Assembly (NCBI RefSeq): GCF_014196615.1
Contig: NZ_JACIDY010000004.1
Location: 248,001-312,000, forward strand
Direction of reading: 5' to 3'
DNA: 64,000 nt
Origin: Novosphingobium fluoreni
GTDB lineage: Bacteria; Pseudomonadota; Alphaproteobacteria; Sphingomonadales; Sphingomonadaceae
Shown here: piece by piece, positions 43,797 to 52,275 of the stretch
How the letters are laid out: the number at the start of each line of letters is the position of its first letter
Numbering within the stretch: the first letter of the stretch is position 1
The notes under the pieces: generated by a model
Database searches by the model: none
Told to the model about the DNA's origin: nothing
The model's input: only the letters and a program-made list of their open reading frames with translations
Made by a program: the position numbers and the translations under genes

Positions 43797-44902
43797 GGCG
43801 AAACCCGGGCGTCGGAACCCAGCGCCGGCACCGGCCTATACGAACGCTCGCTACCGGCAAAAATGGGTGCCGGCGCGGGGTAGGATACCGGACCGTTGGG
43901 CGTGTTGACCGTTATGCGGCGCAGTTGCGGATGAACGGCAAGCGCCGCCATGTCGTTGACGCTGGCAAAGGCCAGATCAGCATCAGACAAGCGCTCTCGT
44001 GCGGTCGCCTCGTCCATCGAGGCAAACGCCTGGGCTACGATATGATCGGTATCCTGCCGGTTCTCAACTCGTCGCACATTGGTGGCGAAGCGCGGATCAG
44101 TGATCAATTCCGGTTTGCCCAATAACCGGGTCGCCATTGCAGCCCACTCGCGATCGCTCTGGATCGACAGCAGCAACAGCTTGCCGTCACGGGTTTCGAA
44201 CACGCCATAGGGTGCGATGGAGGGGTGTGCCATACCGATTCGCTGCGGCGGCTTGCCCCCCTGCTGATGGAGCAGAGGCACGGTCAGCCAGTCGGCCATG
44301 ACGTCGAACATCGACACCCGGATGTCGGCACCCTCACCAGAAATTGACCGCGCGATCAACGCTTCCAGGATGGCCGCGTGGGCGGTCGCTCCCGTTGCGA
44401 TGTCGACGATGGAGGTGCCGACCCGGGCAGGCGCCTCTGGCCCGCCGGTGACCGAAGCCAGCCCCGATTCGGCCTGGATCAACAAGTCGTAGGCCTTGCG
44501 CGCCGCCATGGGGCCCGTTTCGCCATAGCCGCTGATCGAACAGATGATCAGCCGGGAATGCCGCTGACGCAAGACATCTTGGCCGAAGCCGAGCCGCGAA
44601 AGCGCGCCCGGCTTGAGGTTCTGGACCAGAATGTCGGCATCCTGGAGCAGATCCGAGAATTCGGCCTTGCCCCCCTCGCTCGCGAGGTCGAGCACGATCG
44701 ACTCCTTGCCGCGGTTCAGCCAAACGAAATAACTGCTCTGCCCCGCAGCGACATCATCGTAAGCGCGCGCGAAGTCCCCCTCCGGTCGCTCTATCTTGAT
44801 GACCCGAGCGCCAGCGTCGGCAAGGCGGGATGTGCAGAAGGGGGCGGCTACCGCCTGCTCGACAGCAACGACGGTAATCCCCTCAAGGGGCAGGCGCGAC
44901 AT
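43793..44902 (-). CDS. CaiB/BaiF family III CoA-transferase
   Basis: 369 residues. It opens with 'ITVVAVEQAVAAPFCTSRLADAGARVIKIE', the standard N-terminal nucleotide-like fold of class III CoA-transferases. It continues with 'LNRGKESIVLDLASEGGK', 'LVQNLKPGALSRLGFG' and the region 'ISGYGETGPMAARKAYDLLIQAESG', where the catalytic Asp is the D of AYDLLIQ (Asp after Tyr). It exchanges CoA between acids (for example succinyl-CoA and itaconate). The gene begins two bases after the preceding acyl-CoA dehydrogenase stop, so they form one transcript. Confidence 0.88.
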   Translation of the reverse strand: MSRLPLEGITVVAVEQAVAAPFCTSRLADAGARVIKIERPEGDFARAYDDVAAGQSSYFVWLNRGKESIVLDLASEGGKAEFSDLLQDADILVQNLKPGALSRLGFGQDVLRQRHSRLIICSISGYGETGPMAARKAYDLLIQAESGLASVTGGPEAPARVGTSIVDIATGATAHAAILEALIARSISGEGADIRVSMFDVMADWLTVPLLHQQGGKPPQRIGMAHPSIAPYGVFETRDGKLLLLSIQSDREWAAMATRLLGKPELITDPRFATNVRRVENRQDTDHIVAQAFASMDEATARERLSDADLAFASVNDMAALAVHPQLRRITVNTPNGPVSYPAPAPIFAGSERSYRPVPALGSDARVSP

Positions 44903-44904
44903 GT

Positions 44905-46077
44905 TCAGTACGACCTGGGCAGCCCGAGAACATGCTCGGAAATATAGCTCAGGATCATGTTGGTCGAAATTGGCGCGACCTGATACAGGCGCGTTTCGCG
45001 GAACTTGCGCTCCACATCGTATTCTTCGGCAAAACCGAAGCCCCCATGGGTCTGCACCGCCGCTTCCGCAGCAGCCCAGGATGCGTCCGCCGCGAGCATC
45101 TTGGCAATGTTCGCCTGCTCACCGCATTGTTCACCCTCCTCGAACAAGCGAGCGGCCTCGTGAACCATCAGCTCGGCCGCCCGCATCTGGGCATAGGCCT
45201 TGGCGATGGGGAACTGGACACCCTGGTTCTGGCCGATCGGCCGACCAAACAGCTGCCGCTCACTCGCATAGGCACGCGACCGTTCGATGAACCATTTGGC
45301 ATCACCGATGCACTCGGCAGCGATTAAAATGCGCTCTGCGTTCATTCCTGAAAGGATGTAGCGAAAGCCCTTCCCTTCCTCGCCGATCAGATTTTCCGCA
45401 GGTATCTCGACATTGTCGAAAAATACTTCTGTCGTCGAATGGTTCATCATCGTTCGGATCGGGCGGATCGTGAGGCCGCCGGCCGCACGAGCGGCATTCA
45501 TGTCCAGGATGAAAATGGACAGCCCATCGATGCCCCGAGCCGTTTCCTCACGTGGCGTGGTCCGCGCGAGTAGGAGCATGAGGTCGGAATATTCCGCCCG
45601 CGATGTCCAGATTTTCTGGCCATTGACGATATACTTGTCACCTTGGCGCACAGCCACGGTCTTCAAGGCCCCGGTGTCCGTGCCGCTGGTCGGTTCAGTA
45701 ACGCCAAACGCCTGCAAGCGCAAATCCCCGCTGGCAATACGCGGCAGATATTGGCGCTTCTGCTCCTCACTGCCGTGCCGCAACAACGCGCCCATTATGT
45801 ACATTTGCGCGTGACAAGCAGATCCGTTGCATCCCGCCCGCTGCACTTCCTCCAGGATCGCAGCGGCTGCCGAAAGTGGAAGGCCGGACCCGCCATATTC
45901 CTCGGGAATGAGCGCAGCGAGATATCCAGCAGACCCCAACGCCGACACGAACTCGGCCGGATAGCCCATCTCACGGTCAAGCGCGCGCCAATATGGATCG
46001 GGAAATGCCTGGCAGAGCTTGGCAATCTCCTCACGGATTTCGGGATAGTCAGCGCCCTGCAAGCTTGCAATTGCCAT
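44905..46077 (-). CDS. Acyl-CoA dehydrogenase, first gene of the C5 operon
   Basis: A 390-residue flavoprotein. 'LIPEEYGGSGLPLSAAAAI' and 'AFGVTEPTSGTDTGALKT' (TEPxxGTD) cover the FAD and substrate-binding regions, and 'YIVNGQKIWTSRAEYSD' the Trp/Ser pattern. 'NAERILIAAECIG' and 'AVQTHGGFGFAEEYDVERKFRE' are from the C-terminal helices. The ATG at 46077 follows GGAAGATC, so the longer open frame is not used. If the operon acts on C5 branched dicarboxylates, this could be the methylsuccinyl-CoA-type dehydrogenase that supplies the hydratase. No promoter could be pinpointed, though upstream sequence near 46130 is AT-rich. Confidence 0.88.
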   Translation of the reverse strand: MAIASLQGADYPEIREEIAKLCQAFPDPYWRALDREMGYPAEFVSALGSAGYLAALIPEEYGGSGLPLSAAAAILEEVQRAGCNGSACHAQMYIMGALLRHGSEEQKRQYLPRIASGDLRLQAFGVTEPTSGTDTGALKTVAVRQGDKYIVNGQKIWTSRAEYSDLMLLLARTTPREETARGIDGLSIFILDMNAARAAGGLTIRPIRTMMNHSTTEVFFDNVEIPAENLIGEEGKGFRYILSGMNAERILIAAECIGDAKWFIERSRAYASERQLFGRPIGQNQGVQFPIAKAYAQMRAAELMVHEAARLFEEGEQCGEQANIAKMLAADASWAAAEAAVQTHGGFGFAEEYDVERKFRETRLYQVAPISTNMILSYISEHVLGLPRSY

Positions 46078-46180
46078 GATCTTCCGCCAGTCGAATAGAT
46101 AAGAAGACATCCATAGAACACGGCGCAAGACAAATATAATATAAGTTTTGCCTGTTAGGCATGCCGAGATTTGATATCAA

Positions 46181-46360
46181 TTAGCCAGTTTCCTCTTCAA
46201 CTTTGTCCCGTGGCTGACCCCCGTCATTAGAAAAGCTGAGAAGCAGGTCGCCCGCCCGTGCGGTGAAGAGATGAACGGGCGCCGCTAGCGCACAACGCAG
46301 ATCGGCACGCGTGCCTGCCCTGTCCGAAAGGATCAGTATCAACCGGTCGGGTTCATCCAC
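46181..46360 (-). CDS. Possible small protein or gene tail after the alcohol dehydrogenase
   Basis: A 59-codon frame from a GTG inside the end of the alcohol dehydrogenase gene. It reads 'DRLILILSDRAGTRADLRCAL' and 'LFTARAGDLLLSFSNDGGQP'. It seems protein-like, but I know no family and it has no ribosome site. It may be a truncated gene end. The sequence 46078-46180 around it is AT-rich and gene-free. Confidence 0.2.
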   Translation of the reverse strand: MDEPDRLILILSDRAGTRADLRCALAAPVHLFTARAGDLLLSFSNDGGQPRDKVEEETG

Positions 46361-47358
46361 GGGTCCACCTGGACCTTCGCATCGCCCCTTCCGGCGCGCA
46401 GCTGTTCGATCGTATCGGCAACAGCGGCCAGCGGGATCGTCTCGGTAATCATGGAGCGGGCCTCGACATGCCCCTTGTCGAAGGTTCGGGCGACGGTTTC
46501 GAAATCGTCCAGCGAATAGGCCATCGAAAATGCAAGACTGACGTGCCTGTACGTAGCCAGCGCCGGCACTACGACATCGGGCTTGGTGCAAAAGCCGAGC
46601 GAAACCACTGTTCCCCCGGGCTGCGCCATCATGATGCATTGATTCAGCGCCCCTTCCACGCCGATGCATTCTATTACGACCTGCGGGGCGCCACCCAGCG
46701 CGTCGGCGACACGTTGCGCCTCGCCGTCTCCAGTCTTAACGAAAGCTTCCGCCCCCATCAGCTGTGCCAATTGCGCATGCCGGTCGGATCGCGATGCAGC
46801 AACCACCCGCCCGGCTCCAGCCTGCTTAGCCCAAAAAATCGCGGCAAGGCCGATTGCCCCAGTGCCTAGAACGACGACCCGGGTCTCGGACGTGATATTA
46901 GCCAGACGCACCCCATGGAGCGAAACAGCCATTGGCTCGATCAGAGCGCCATCCGCTAGCGTCAAGGACGCAGGCAGCTTGATCGACGTCGCCGCCTTGA
47001 CACGCGTATATTCGGCGAAGCCGCCGGCGACCATGTCCGCTCCGTGAATGCAAGTCAGCGGCCCAAAGCGCCGGCACGGCTCACATTCACCGCAGCCCGC
47101 TCCTGGCATCGCCGTGATGATATCCCCCTCACGGAAACCTTCCACACCCCGACCGACGGCAACGACCTCGCCGGCGAACTCATGACCAATGACGCCGCCT
47201 ACGGGAAAGAAGCCATGCTCCTTTGTCAGGTGGACGTCAGAACCGCAAATACCGCATCGCTGAACCCGGATGACCAACTCTCCTGCTGCAGGCTTCGGGT
47301 CGGCTATGTCTTCAAGTGTGAGGGACGCATCGGGTCCATTGAAGATGATGGCTTTCAT
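46339..47358 (-). CDS. Zinc-dependent medium-chain alcohol dehydrogenase
   Basis: 339 residues. Catalytic zinc ligands are in 'RCGICGSDVHL' (Cys) and 'GVIGHEFAGE' (His-Glu). The structural-zinc lobe is 'GCGECEPCRRFGPLTC' with four Cys. The NAD site is 'VVVLGTGAIGLAAIFWAKQAG'. It resembles sorbitol, threonine or butanediol dehydrogenases, so an open-chain secondary alcohol is likely. The ATG at 47358 stands behind AGAGGATCGC; the earlier codons of the open frame have no such site. It is divergent from the LysR gene and so a likely target of that regulator. Confidence 0.9.
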   Translation of the reverse strand: MKAIIFNGPDASLTLEDIADPKPAAGELVIRVQRCGICGSDVHLTKEHGFFPVGGVIGHEFAGEVVAVGRGVEGFREGDIITAMPGAGCGECEPCRRFGPLTCIHGADMVAGGFAEYTRVKAATSIKLPASLTLADGALIEPMAVSLHGVRLANITSETRVVVLGTGAIGLAAIFWAKQAGAGRVVAASRSDRHAQLAQLMGAEAFVKTGDGEAQRVADALGGAPQVVIECIGVEGALNQCIMMAQPGGTVVSLGFCTKPDVVVPALATYRHVSLAFSMAYSLDDFETVARTFDKGHVEARSMITETIPLAAVADTIEQLRAGRGDAKVQVDPWMNPTG

Positions 47359-47578
47359 GCGATCCTCTCTCTTTTCCAAGCGCCGTGGCACGCTTCCTAT
47401 GCTTACGGGTAGTCACAATAGAGTACCTTTGGCGGTGACCGCCCTTGCCTTGACCACTGTCCGCCAAAGCGTTCGTCAGTCTAGGCGATCGAAAGCCTAG
47501 CACTGTAGGTGCGCTCATCCGAATATAAGATGGCTCAAGTAGCTATACACATATTCTATAGATCGATATGAGACGCAC

Positions 47579-48508
47579 ATGGACATTGCCCAATTGCGTA
47601 CACTCGTTAACGTGGCCGAGCTTGGCAGCGTTACCGCTGCGGCAGACCGGCTGGGCATCGCTCAGCCCGCGTTGAGCCGGCAGATACGGCTGTTGGAAAG
47701 TGATCTTGGCGGGGCGCTCTTCTCACGGCACGGGAGAGGCATGACCCTGACCCAGCTTGGTCATCGGATCATCGGCCCTGCGTCCGACATCCTGATGCGA
47801 CTGGATGATATTCGGCGATGCGCACGCGATCCCTACACATTGCTTGTGGGCAAGGTTCGGGTCGGCGTCACGCCCACTGTCGCCGAAGTTGCGACATTGC
47901 CACTGGTGCGCGCGATACGAGCCGCTCACCCCCAGCTGTCGCTTTGCTTTACTACTGGCTTTTCCGGGCACTTGGTCGAATGGCTGAAAAGAGGTGAACT
48001 AGACTGTTGTGTTTCATACGCCGTTTCGGACGGGGGACTGGTGCATACCGTGCCAATCCTGGATGAAACGTTATTGCTCGTGGCTGCGCCGGGTGGCCGC
48101 CTCGTGGCCGGCACCCCGGTGTCCTTCGCCTCGCTGGCAGATGAGTTGATGGTGCTACCCAGCCCCGCGCATGGCCTGCGCGCAATCCTGGACGCAGCGG
48201 CAATGCAGGCGGGGATCACCCTAAGCGCATCGCTGGAGGTAGATTCGCTCACCGCCATGATCGACCTTGTCCGGGCTGGCTATGGCGCGACGATATTGCC
48301 CTACGCCCCGATACATGCCCGCGTCAAAGCAGGTGAGCTGATTGCCGCTCCGCTGATGAATCCCGTGCCCGGACGGCGGATCGTCATGACCTATCCCGCC
48401 GATCGTGAGATTTCACCGGCCGCGCGCTTTGTCGGCGACAGCTTCGCAGCCGTGGCCAGAGAACTGGTCGCTTCGGGGAATTGGACAGGCAGCGTCATCG
48501 GCACTTAG
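47579..48508 (+). CDS. LysR family transcriptional regulator
   Basis: 309 residues. N-terminal winged HTH: 'QLRTLVNVAELGSVTAAADRLGIAQ' then 'PALSRQIRLLESDLGGALFSR' (about 4-48). The C-terminal periplasmic-binding-like effector domain contains 'VRVGVTPTVAEVATLPLVR' and 'DLVRAGYGATILPYAP'. It is divergent from the alcohol dehydrogenase gene, with 220 bases between holding an AT-rich stretch with the palindrome TCTATAGA just before its own start. It therefore likely controls that gene and itself. Its 3' end overlaps the convergent CoA-transferase gene by 14 bases. Confidence 0.9.
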   Translation: MDIAQLRTLVNVAELGSVTAAADRLGIAQPALSRQIRLLESDLGGALFSRHGRGMTLTQLGHRIIGPASDILMRLDDIRRCARDPYTLLVGKVRVGVTPTVAEVATLPLVRAIRAAHPQLSLCFTTGFSGHLVEWLKRGELDCCVSYAVSDGGLVHTVPILDETLLLVAAPGGRLVAGTPVSFASLADELMVLPSPAHGLRAILDAAAMQAGITLSASLEVDSLTAMIDLVRAGYGATILPYAPIHARVKAGELIAAPLMNPVPGRRIVMTYPADREISPAARFVGDSFAAVARELVASGNWTGSVIGT

Positions 48509-49583
48509 GGCCGCTTGGGGTCTTCGCCCATCGATCGAGGACAGTTGCAGCGAGTTCTTCACCACACCGCATCGCGGGGCCGTCAGCCGAGTGGAAGCGG
48601 GGCACGGGCGACGGCAGTCCGTCAGTGAATATCCTTCTGGCCACGTTGTGCGGATGGCGAACCGCCTCGCCAAAGCTGAGCACCGGCGTAACGCAGGCGT
48701 CGGATCCTTTAAACAGGGCGACCCACTCATCCCGCGCCTGCGATGCGAAGCGTTCCGTAAACGCAGCCGCCATATCCGGCCAGTCCGAGCGGTTGCGCTG
48801 GACCCAGCGACCTTTTTCGAACCCCAATTTCGCGACCAGTTCAGCAAAGAATAGCGGTTCGAGCGCGCCCACCGCGATGAACTCGCCATCGGCGCACGAA
48901 TAACAGCGGTAGAAAGGCGCAGCGCCATCGAGCATGTTGTCGTCCCGATGCTCGCTCCATCGGCCCGCCTTCGACAAGGCATGGATGGATGTCGAAAGCG
49001 CGGCGATACCATCAATCATTGCGACGTCGATCACCTCGCCCTTCGCCCCGTTCCGCACTTGCATCAATCCGCCAAGCATCGCGATCACTGCCATTGCCGA
49101 CCCCGCGCCATAATCCCCAATCAGGTTTAGAGGCGGCGGCGGCGGCCGGTCAGCGGGACCGATCGCATGGAGAATACCGGACAAAGCGAGATAATTGAGA
49201 TCGTGCCCCGCCGCCTGCGCCAGAGGCCCTTCTTGTCCCCATCCCGTCACGCGCACATAGACGAGTGCAGGATTGCGCGCCTGGCATTGCTGCGGGCCTA
49301 TCCCCAATCGTTCCATCACGCCTGGACGGAACCCTTCTATCAACCCGTCGGCCCTGTCGACAAGATCGCGAACGGTGGTCAGATCGGATGGCGATTTCAG
49401 GTCGAGACGAACCACGGGCCGATCATGAAGCAATAGACCCGAGCCGGGCCGGTCTGCCGATCCCGTTTTCGCAATGCGGACGATATCCGCGCCCATGGCG
49501 CATAGCAACCGGCCAGCCAGCGGAACCGGTCCCATCCCGTCAAACTCTAACAGTCTGACTCCCGCCAAGGGTGCTGTGCTCAA
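48495..49583 (-). CDS. CaiB/BaiF protein, alpha-methylacyl-CoA racemase-like
   Basis: 362 residues. The opening 'GVRLLEFDGMGPVPLAGRLLCAMGADIVRI' is the racemase type (E-x-x-G-x-GP) rather than the transferase type. It is followed by 'GLIEGFRPGVMERLGIGP', 'VRVTGWGQEGPLAQAAGHDLNYLALSG' (His-Asp of the active site) and 'GDYGAGSAMAVIAMLGGLM'. Such enzymes invert 2-methyl-branched acyl-CoAs, including 2-arylpropionyl-CoA. The start is a TTG at 49583 behind GGGGGAT, since no ATG fits the family's N-terminus. The gene lies alone, facing the LysR gene. A transferase role cannot be excluded. Confidence 0.8.
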   Translation of the reverse strand: MSTAPLAGVRLLEFDGMGPVPLAGRLLCAMGADIVRIAKTGSADRPGSGLLLHDRPVVRLDLKSPSDLTTVRDLVDRADGLIEGFRPGVMERLGIGPQQCQARNPALVYVRVTGWGQEGPLAQAAGHDLNYLALSGILHAIGPADRPPPPPLNLIGDYGAGSAMAVIAMLGGLMQVRNGAKGEVIDVAMIDGIAALSTSIHALSKAGRWSEHRDDNMLDGAAPFYRCYSCADGEFIAVGALEPLFFAELVAKLGFEKGRWVQRNRSDWPDMAAAFTERFASQARDEWVALFKGSDACVTPVLSFGEAVRHPHNVARRIFTDGLPSPVPRFHSADGPAMRCGEELAATVLDRWAKTPSGPKCR

Positions 49584-49945
49584 TATAATCCCCCATTCGC
49601 ATGTCGGGCTAAACAGAGGTGCCGGCCGCCTGCACGCATCGCGGCCTTCGGACTTAGGGGCACCAAGGTCCTATCATGCCGCATGACGCCAGGCGAAAGC
49701 CCACTGTCCCAATTGAAGCTTGGTTGGGCATCCTGACCGCGGCGGCAAGAATAGTTATGACTTTACGCGATTGGCCGCGCCAATGACGCGCGGCATGAGC
49801 GCAATCGATGGCTTGGCTGTTATCGGCATAAACTTTTCCAATCGCGGGAAGTGCAAAGGGCAGATTGCCAATTGGCAAGGCTCTATCCCAGAAGCGACGA
49901 CGGCGTTGTTAGGCTGCTCGGCGTTGGGAAAGGGGTAATATCCGA
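49584..49945. other. Divergent spacer, no gene
   Basis: 362 bases between the racemase-like gene (minus) and the CoA ligase (plus). It has short open frames without protein character. Promoters for both genes must lie here, but I see no clear match. Confidence 0.5.
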
Positions 49946-51481
49946 ATGGATAACGAAAACGTTGACTATCCCCAGCCGGTACTTAACCCCGACGTTCCCA
50001 TCTTCGCCGATCTCATGCGAGCGGCGGCCGTAAGATTTCCCCATCGGGAGGCCTTTGTTCACGGCAGCGAACGCATCACGTACGCCCAATGGTACGAGCA
50101 GTCTTTGCGCTGCGGCCATGCGCTGCGAGAGCGCGGTGCCGTGCCGGGCTCGATCGTATTGATTGCACTTGAAAACTCGATTGATTTTGCCATCTGCTTC
50201 GCAGCCGCTCAATTAATAGGTGCGATAGCCAGCGGCGTGAATGTCCGCCTGGGCCGGCGCGAGCTTAACAGCATTGTCACGCGATCCGGTGCACCCGTAA
50301 TCGTTTTGGAGGACAACGCGCCATTTGCGAGCCAAGGCCAGGCGACAATCCGGCGAAGCGATTTGGACGCCATCCGTCATGAGGGTGCCGCAGCGGTTCC
50401 ACACCTTGGAAAGCCAGACGATCTGGCCGTGGTCATATGGACCAGTGGAACGACCGGCCTACCCAAGGGTGCGTGCTTCAGCCACGACAACCTACGCCGT
50501 GCGATACGTACTGCCGGCCCGCTCGCTGCGCCCTTTGCGCGCAAGCTTGGCTCTGTTCCGTTTGCCCATGCCGGGTTCATGTCGAAGGGATGGGAGCAGG
50601 TCGCTTTTGGCATGACGCTGGTCATCGCGGCGGTCCCCTGGAACGCCGACGATACCTTGCGTCTGTTGCTGGACGAGCGGATCACGATTGCAGGTGCCGT
50701 CCCCACCCAGTGGGCAAAGCTGGTGCTGCTGGCGGCGAAAGCGGATCTTTCCCTGCCCGATCTCAAAGTCGGTATCAGTGCGACCGCCCCCGCCCCGCCG
50801 GATCTGATCGCGCAGGTATCATCGGTTTTCAAGGTACCGTTGATCGTGCGCTATTCGATGACCGAGTGCCCATCGATGACAGGGACCCGAACAAGCGATA
50901 GCGCCGAAGTCCAATTCCGCACCGTCGGCAGACCTCAGCCCGGGGTCGAACTGCGACTTTTGGACGCTGATTTTAAGGACGTGCGCCATGGTGAGATCGG
51001 CCGTATCGCGGTACGGTCCAAAACCGCAATGGTCGGTTACTGGGAGGACGCGGAAAGGACTGCAGAGGTATTCCTGGATGACGGGTGGCTGTTGTCAGGA
51101 GATCTTGGCCACTTCGATAAGGCCGGCAATCTCGTGCTGGCGGGGCGAAGCGGTGAGATGTACATTCGTGGCGGATACAATGTCTATCCGGTCGAGGTCG
51201 AACGCGTACTGGCCGAAATGCCGGAAATCGCCGCCGCTGCCGTTGTGGGTGTACCAGCGCCCGTCATCGGCGAGATCGGCGTGGCCTTCGTCGTGCCGCG
51301 CGAATCTGAATCACCCCCTACCCTTGCCACTGTGCGCGACAAGATACGCGCTGAATTGGCAGACTATAAAGCCCCAGATCATCTGGTCTTGACTGATGCG
51401 CTGCCAGTAAACGCAATGATGAAGATTGACAAAACAGAGTTGAAACGCATCGCGGCGAGCCTTGAAATAACCCGCGGATAA
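49946..51481 (+). CDS. Acyl-CoA synthetase (second complete one)
   Basis: A 511-residue AMP-forming ligase. It has the P-loop 'AVVIWTSGTTGLPKGACFSH' (about 164-182), 'YSMTECPSMTGTRTSDSAEV' in place of the usual YG-x-TE, the hinge 'LLSGDLGHFDKAGNLVLAGR' and the C-terminal 'GGYNVYPVEVERVLAE' and 'LPVNAMMKIDKTELKR' with the catalytic Lys. The start ATG follows GGGGTAATATCCGA. It differs clearly from the ligase at 37227, so the two should have different acids as substrates. Next to the racemase-like gene it may activate a branched-chain acid. Confidence 0.88.
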   Translation: MDNENVDYPQPVLNPDVPIFADLMRAAAVRFPHREAFVHGSERITYAQWYEQSLRCGHALRERGAVPGSIVLIALENSIDFAICFAAAQLIGAIASGVNVRLGRRELNSIVTRSGAPVIVLEDNAPFASQGQATIRRSDLDAIRHEGAAAVPHLGKPDDLAVVIWTSGTTGLPKGACFSHDNLRRAIRTAGPLAAPFARKLGSVPFAHAGFMSKGWEQVAFGMTLVIAAVPWNADDTLRLLLDERITIAGAVPTQWAKLVLLAAKADLSLPDLKVGISATAPAPPDLIAQVSSVFKVPLIVRYSMTECPSMTGTRTSDSAEVQFRTVGRPQPGVELRLLDADFKDVRHGEIGRIAVRSKTAMVGYWEDAERTAEVFLDDGWLLSGDLGHFDKAGNLVLAGRSGEMYIRGGYNVYPVEVERVLAEMPEIAAAAVVGVPAPVIGEIGVAFVVPRESESPPTLATVRDKIRAELADYKAPDHLVLTDALPVNAMMKIDKTELKRIAASLEITRG

Positions 51482-51561
51482 CATTTTCGACTTCGGTAAT
51501 CCCATACTGCGGGGGTCGATTTCGCATACACGTGGCTGCCACAACGCGGGAGAATAGATAA

Positions 51562-52224
51562 ATGGATGTCGCAGAAGCGGTTGCAACGCGCCGGTCGATC
51601 CGTGCCTTCTCCGCTCGCCCGGTCCCGTTTGAAACGCTGTATCGGGTTCTCGACCAAGCTCGCCTGGCACCCTCGGGCTGCAATTACCAACCTTGGGAAG
51701 CGACCGTCCTGATGGGCGAGCCGCTGCGCTTGCTACAGGAACGCCTTGCGGCCAGCGAGCAGGACGATCCGCTGGAATATGAATTCACCGCGCCGGGTCA
51801 GCTTGAGAAATACAAGTCGCGTCTGCGTGCGCTGGGTGCGCGCATGTACGGGGCGATGAGCATCGGACGCGATCAGACGGATACGCGCGAAGCCTTTCGG
51901 CAAGGCAACATTTTCAGCTTCGGCGCACCTGCGCTGCTCCTGTGTCACTTCCCAAAGCTGATGAAGGAGCCACAATGGTCCGATGTTGGCATGTGGCTGC
52001 AAACCATCATGCTATTGCTGCGCGGTGAGGGCTTGGACAGCTGCCCACAAGAATTCATGGGCCTCTATGGTAAAACAATCAAGGACCAGCTCGGGTTGGC
52101 CAACGACGTCGTTCTATTCTGTGGCCTTTCCATCGGCTGGCGCGATACGAACGCCGAAGTCAACACCTTCGAACGGGAACGCGTACCGCTAACGGAGCAA
52201 ATCACATTTCTTGGCTTCGACTGA
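51562..52224 (+). CDS. Nitroreductase family flavoprotein
   Basis: A 220-residue FMN enzyme. 'VATRRSIRAFSARPVPFETLYRVLDQARLAPSGCNYQPWE' covers the FMN phosphate-binding Arg/Ser residues near the N-terminus and the 'APSG.N.QPW' turn. 'GMWLQTIMLLLRGEGLDSCPQEF' and 'VVLFCGLSIGWRDTNAEVN' are the C-terminal FMN and dimer regions. It uses NAD(P)H to reduce nitro groups, quinones or enoates. It is 80 bases after the ligase in the same direction and may be its partner. The role in the pathway is unclear. Confidence 0.88.
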   Translation: MDVAEAVATRRSIRAFSARPVPFETLYRVLDQARLAPSGCNYQPWEATVLMGEPLRLLQERLAASEQDDPLEYEFTAPGQLEKYKSRLRALGARMYGAMSIGRDQTDTREAFRQGNIFSFGAPALLLCHFPKLMKEPQWSDVGMWLQTIMLLLRGEGLDSCPQEFMGLYGKTIKDQLGLANDVVLFCGLSIGWRDTNAEVNTFERERVPLTEQITFLGFD

Positions 52225-52275
52225 CATCCGCGGAGCCCGGTGAGGCCGACCGAGCCTAGCGTTCAGACATCCGCC

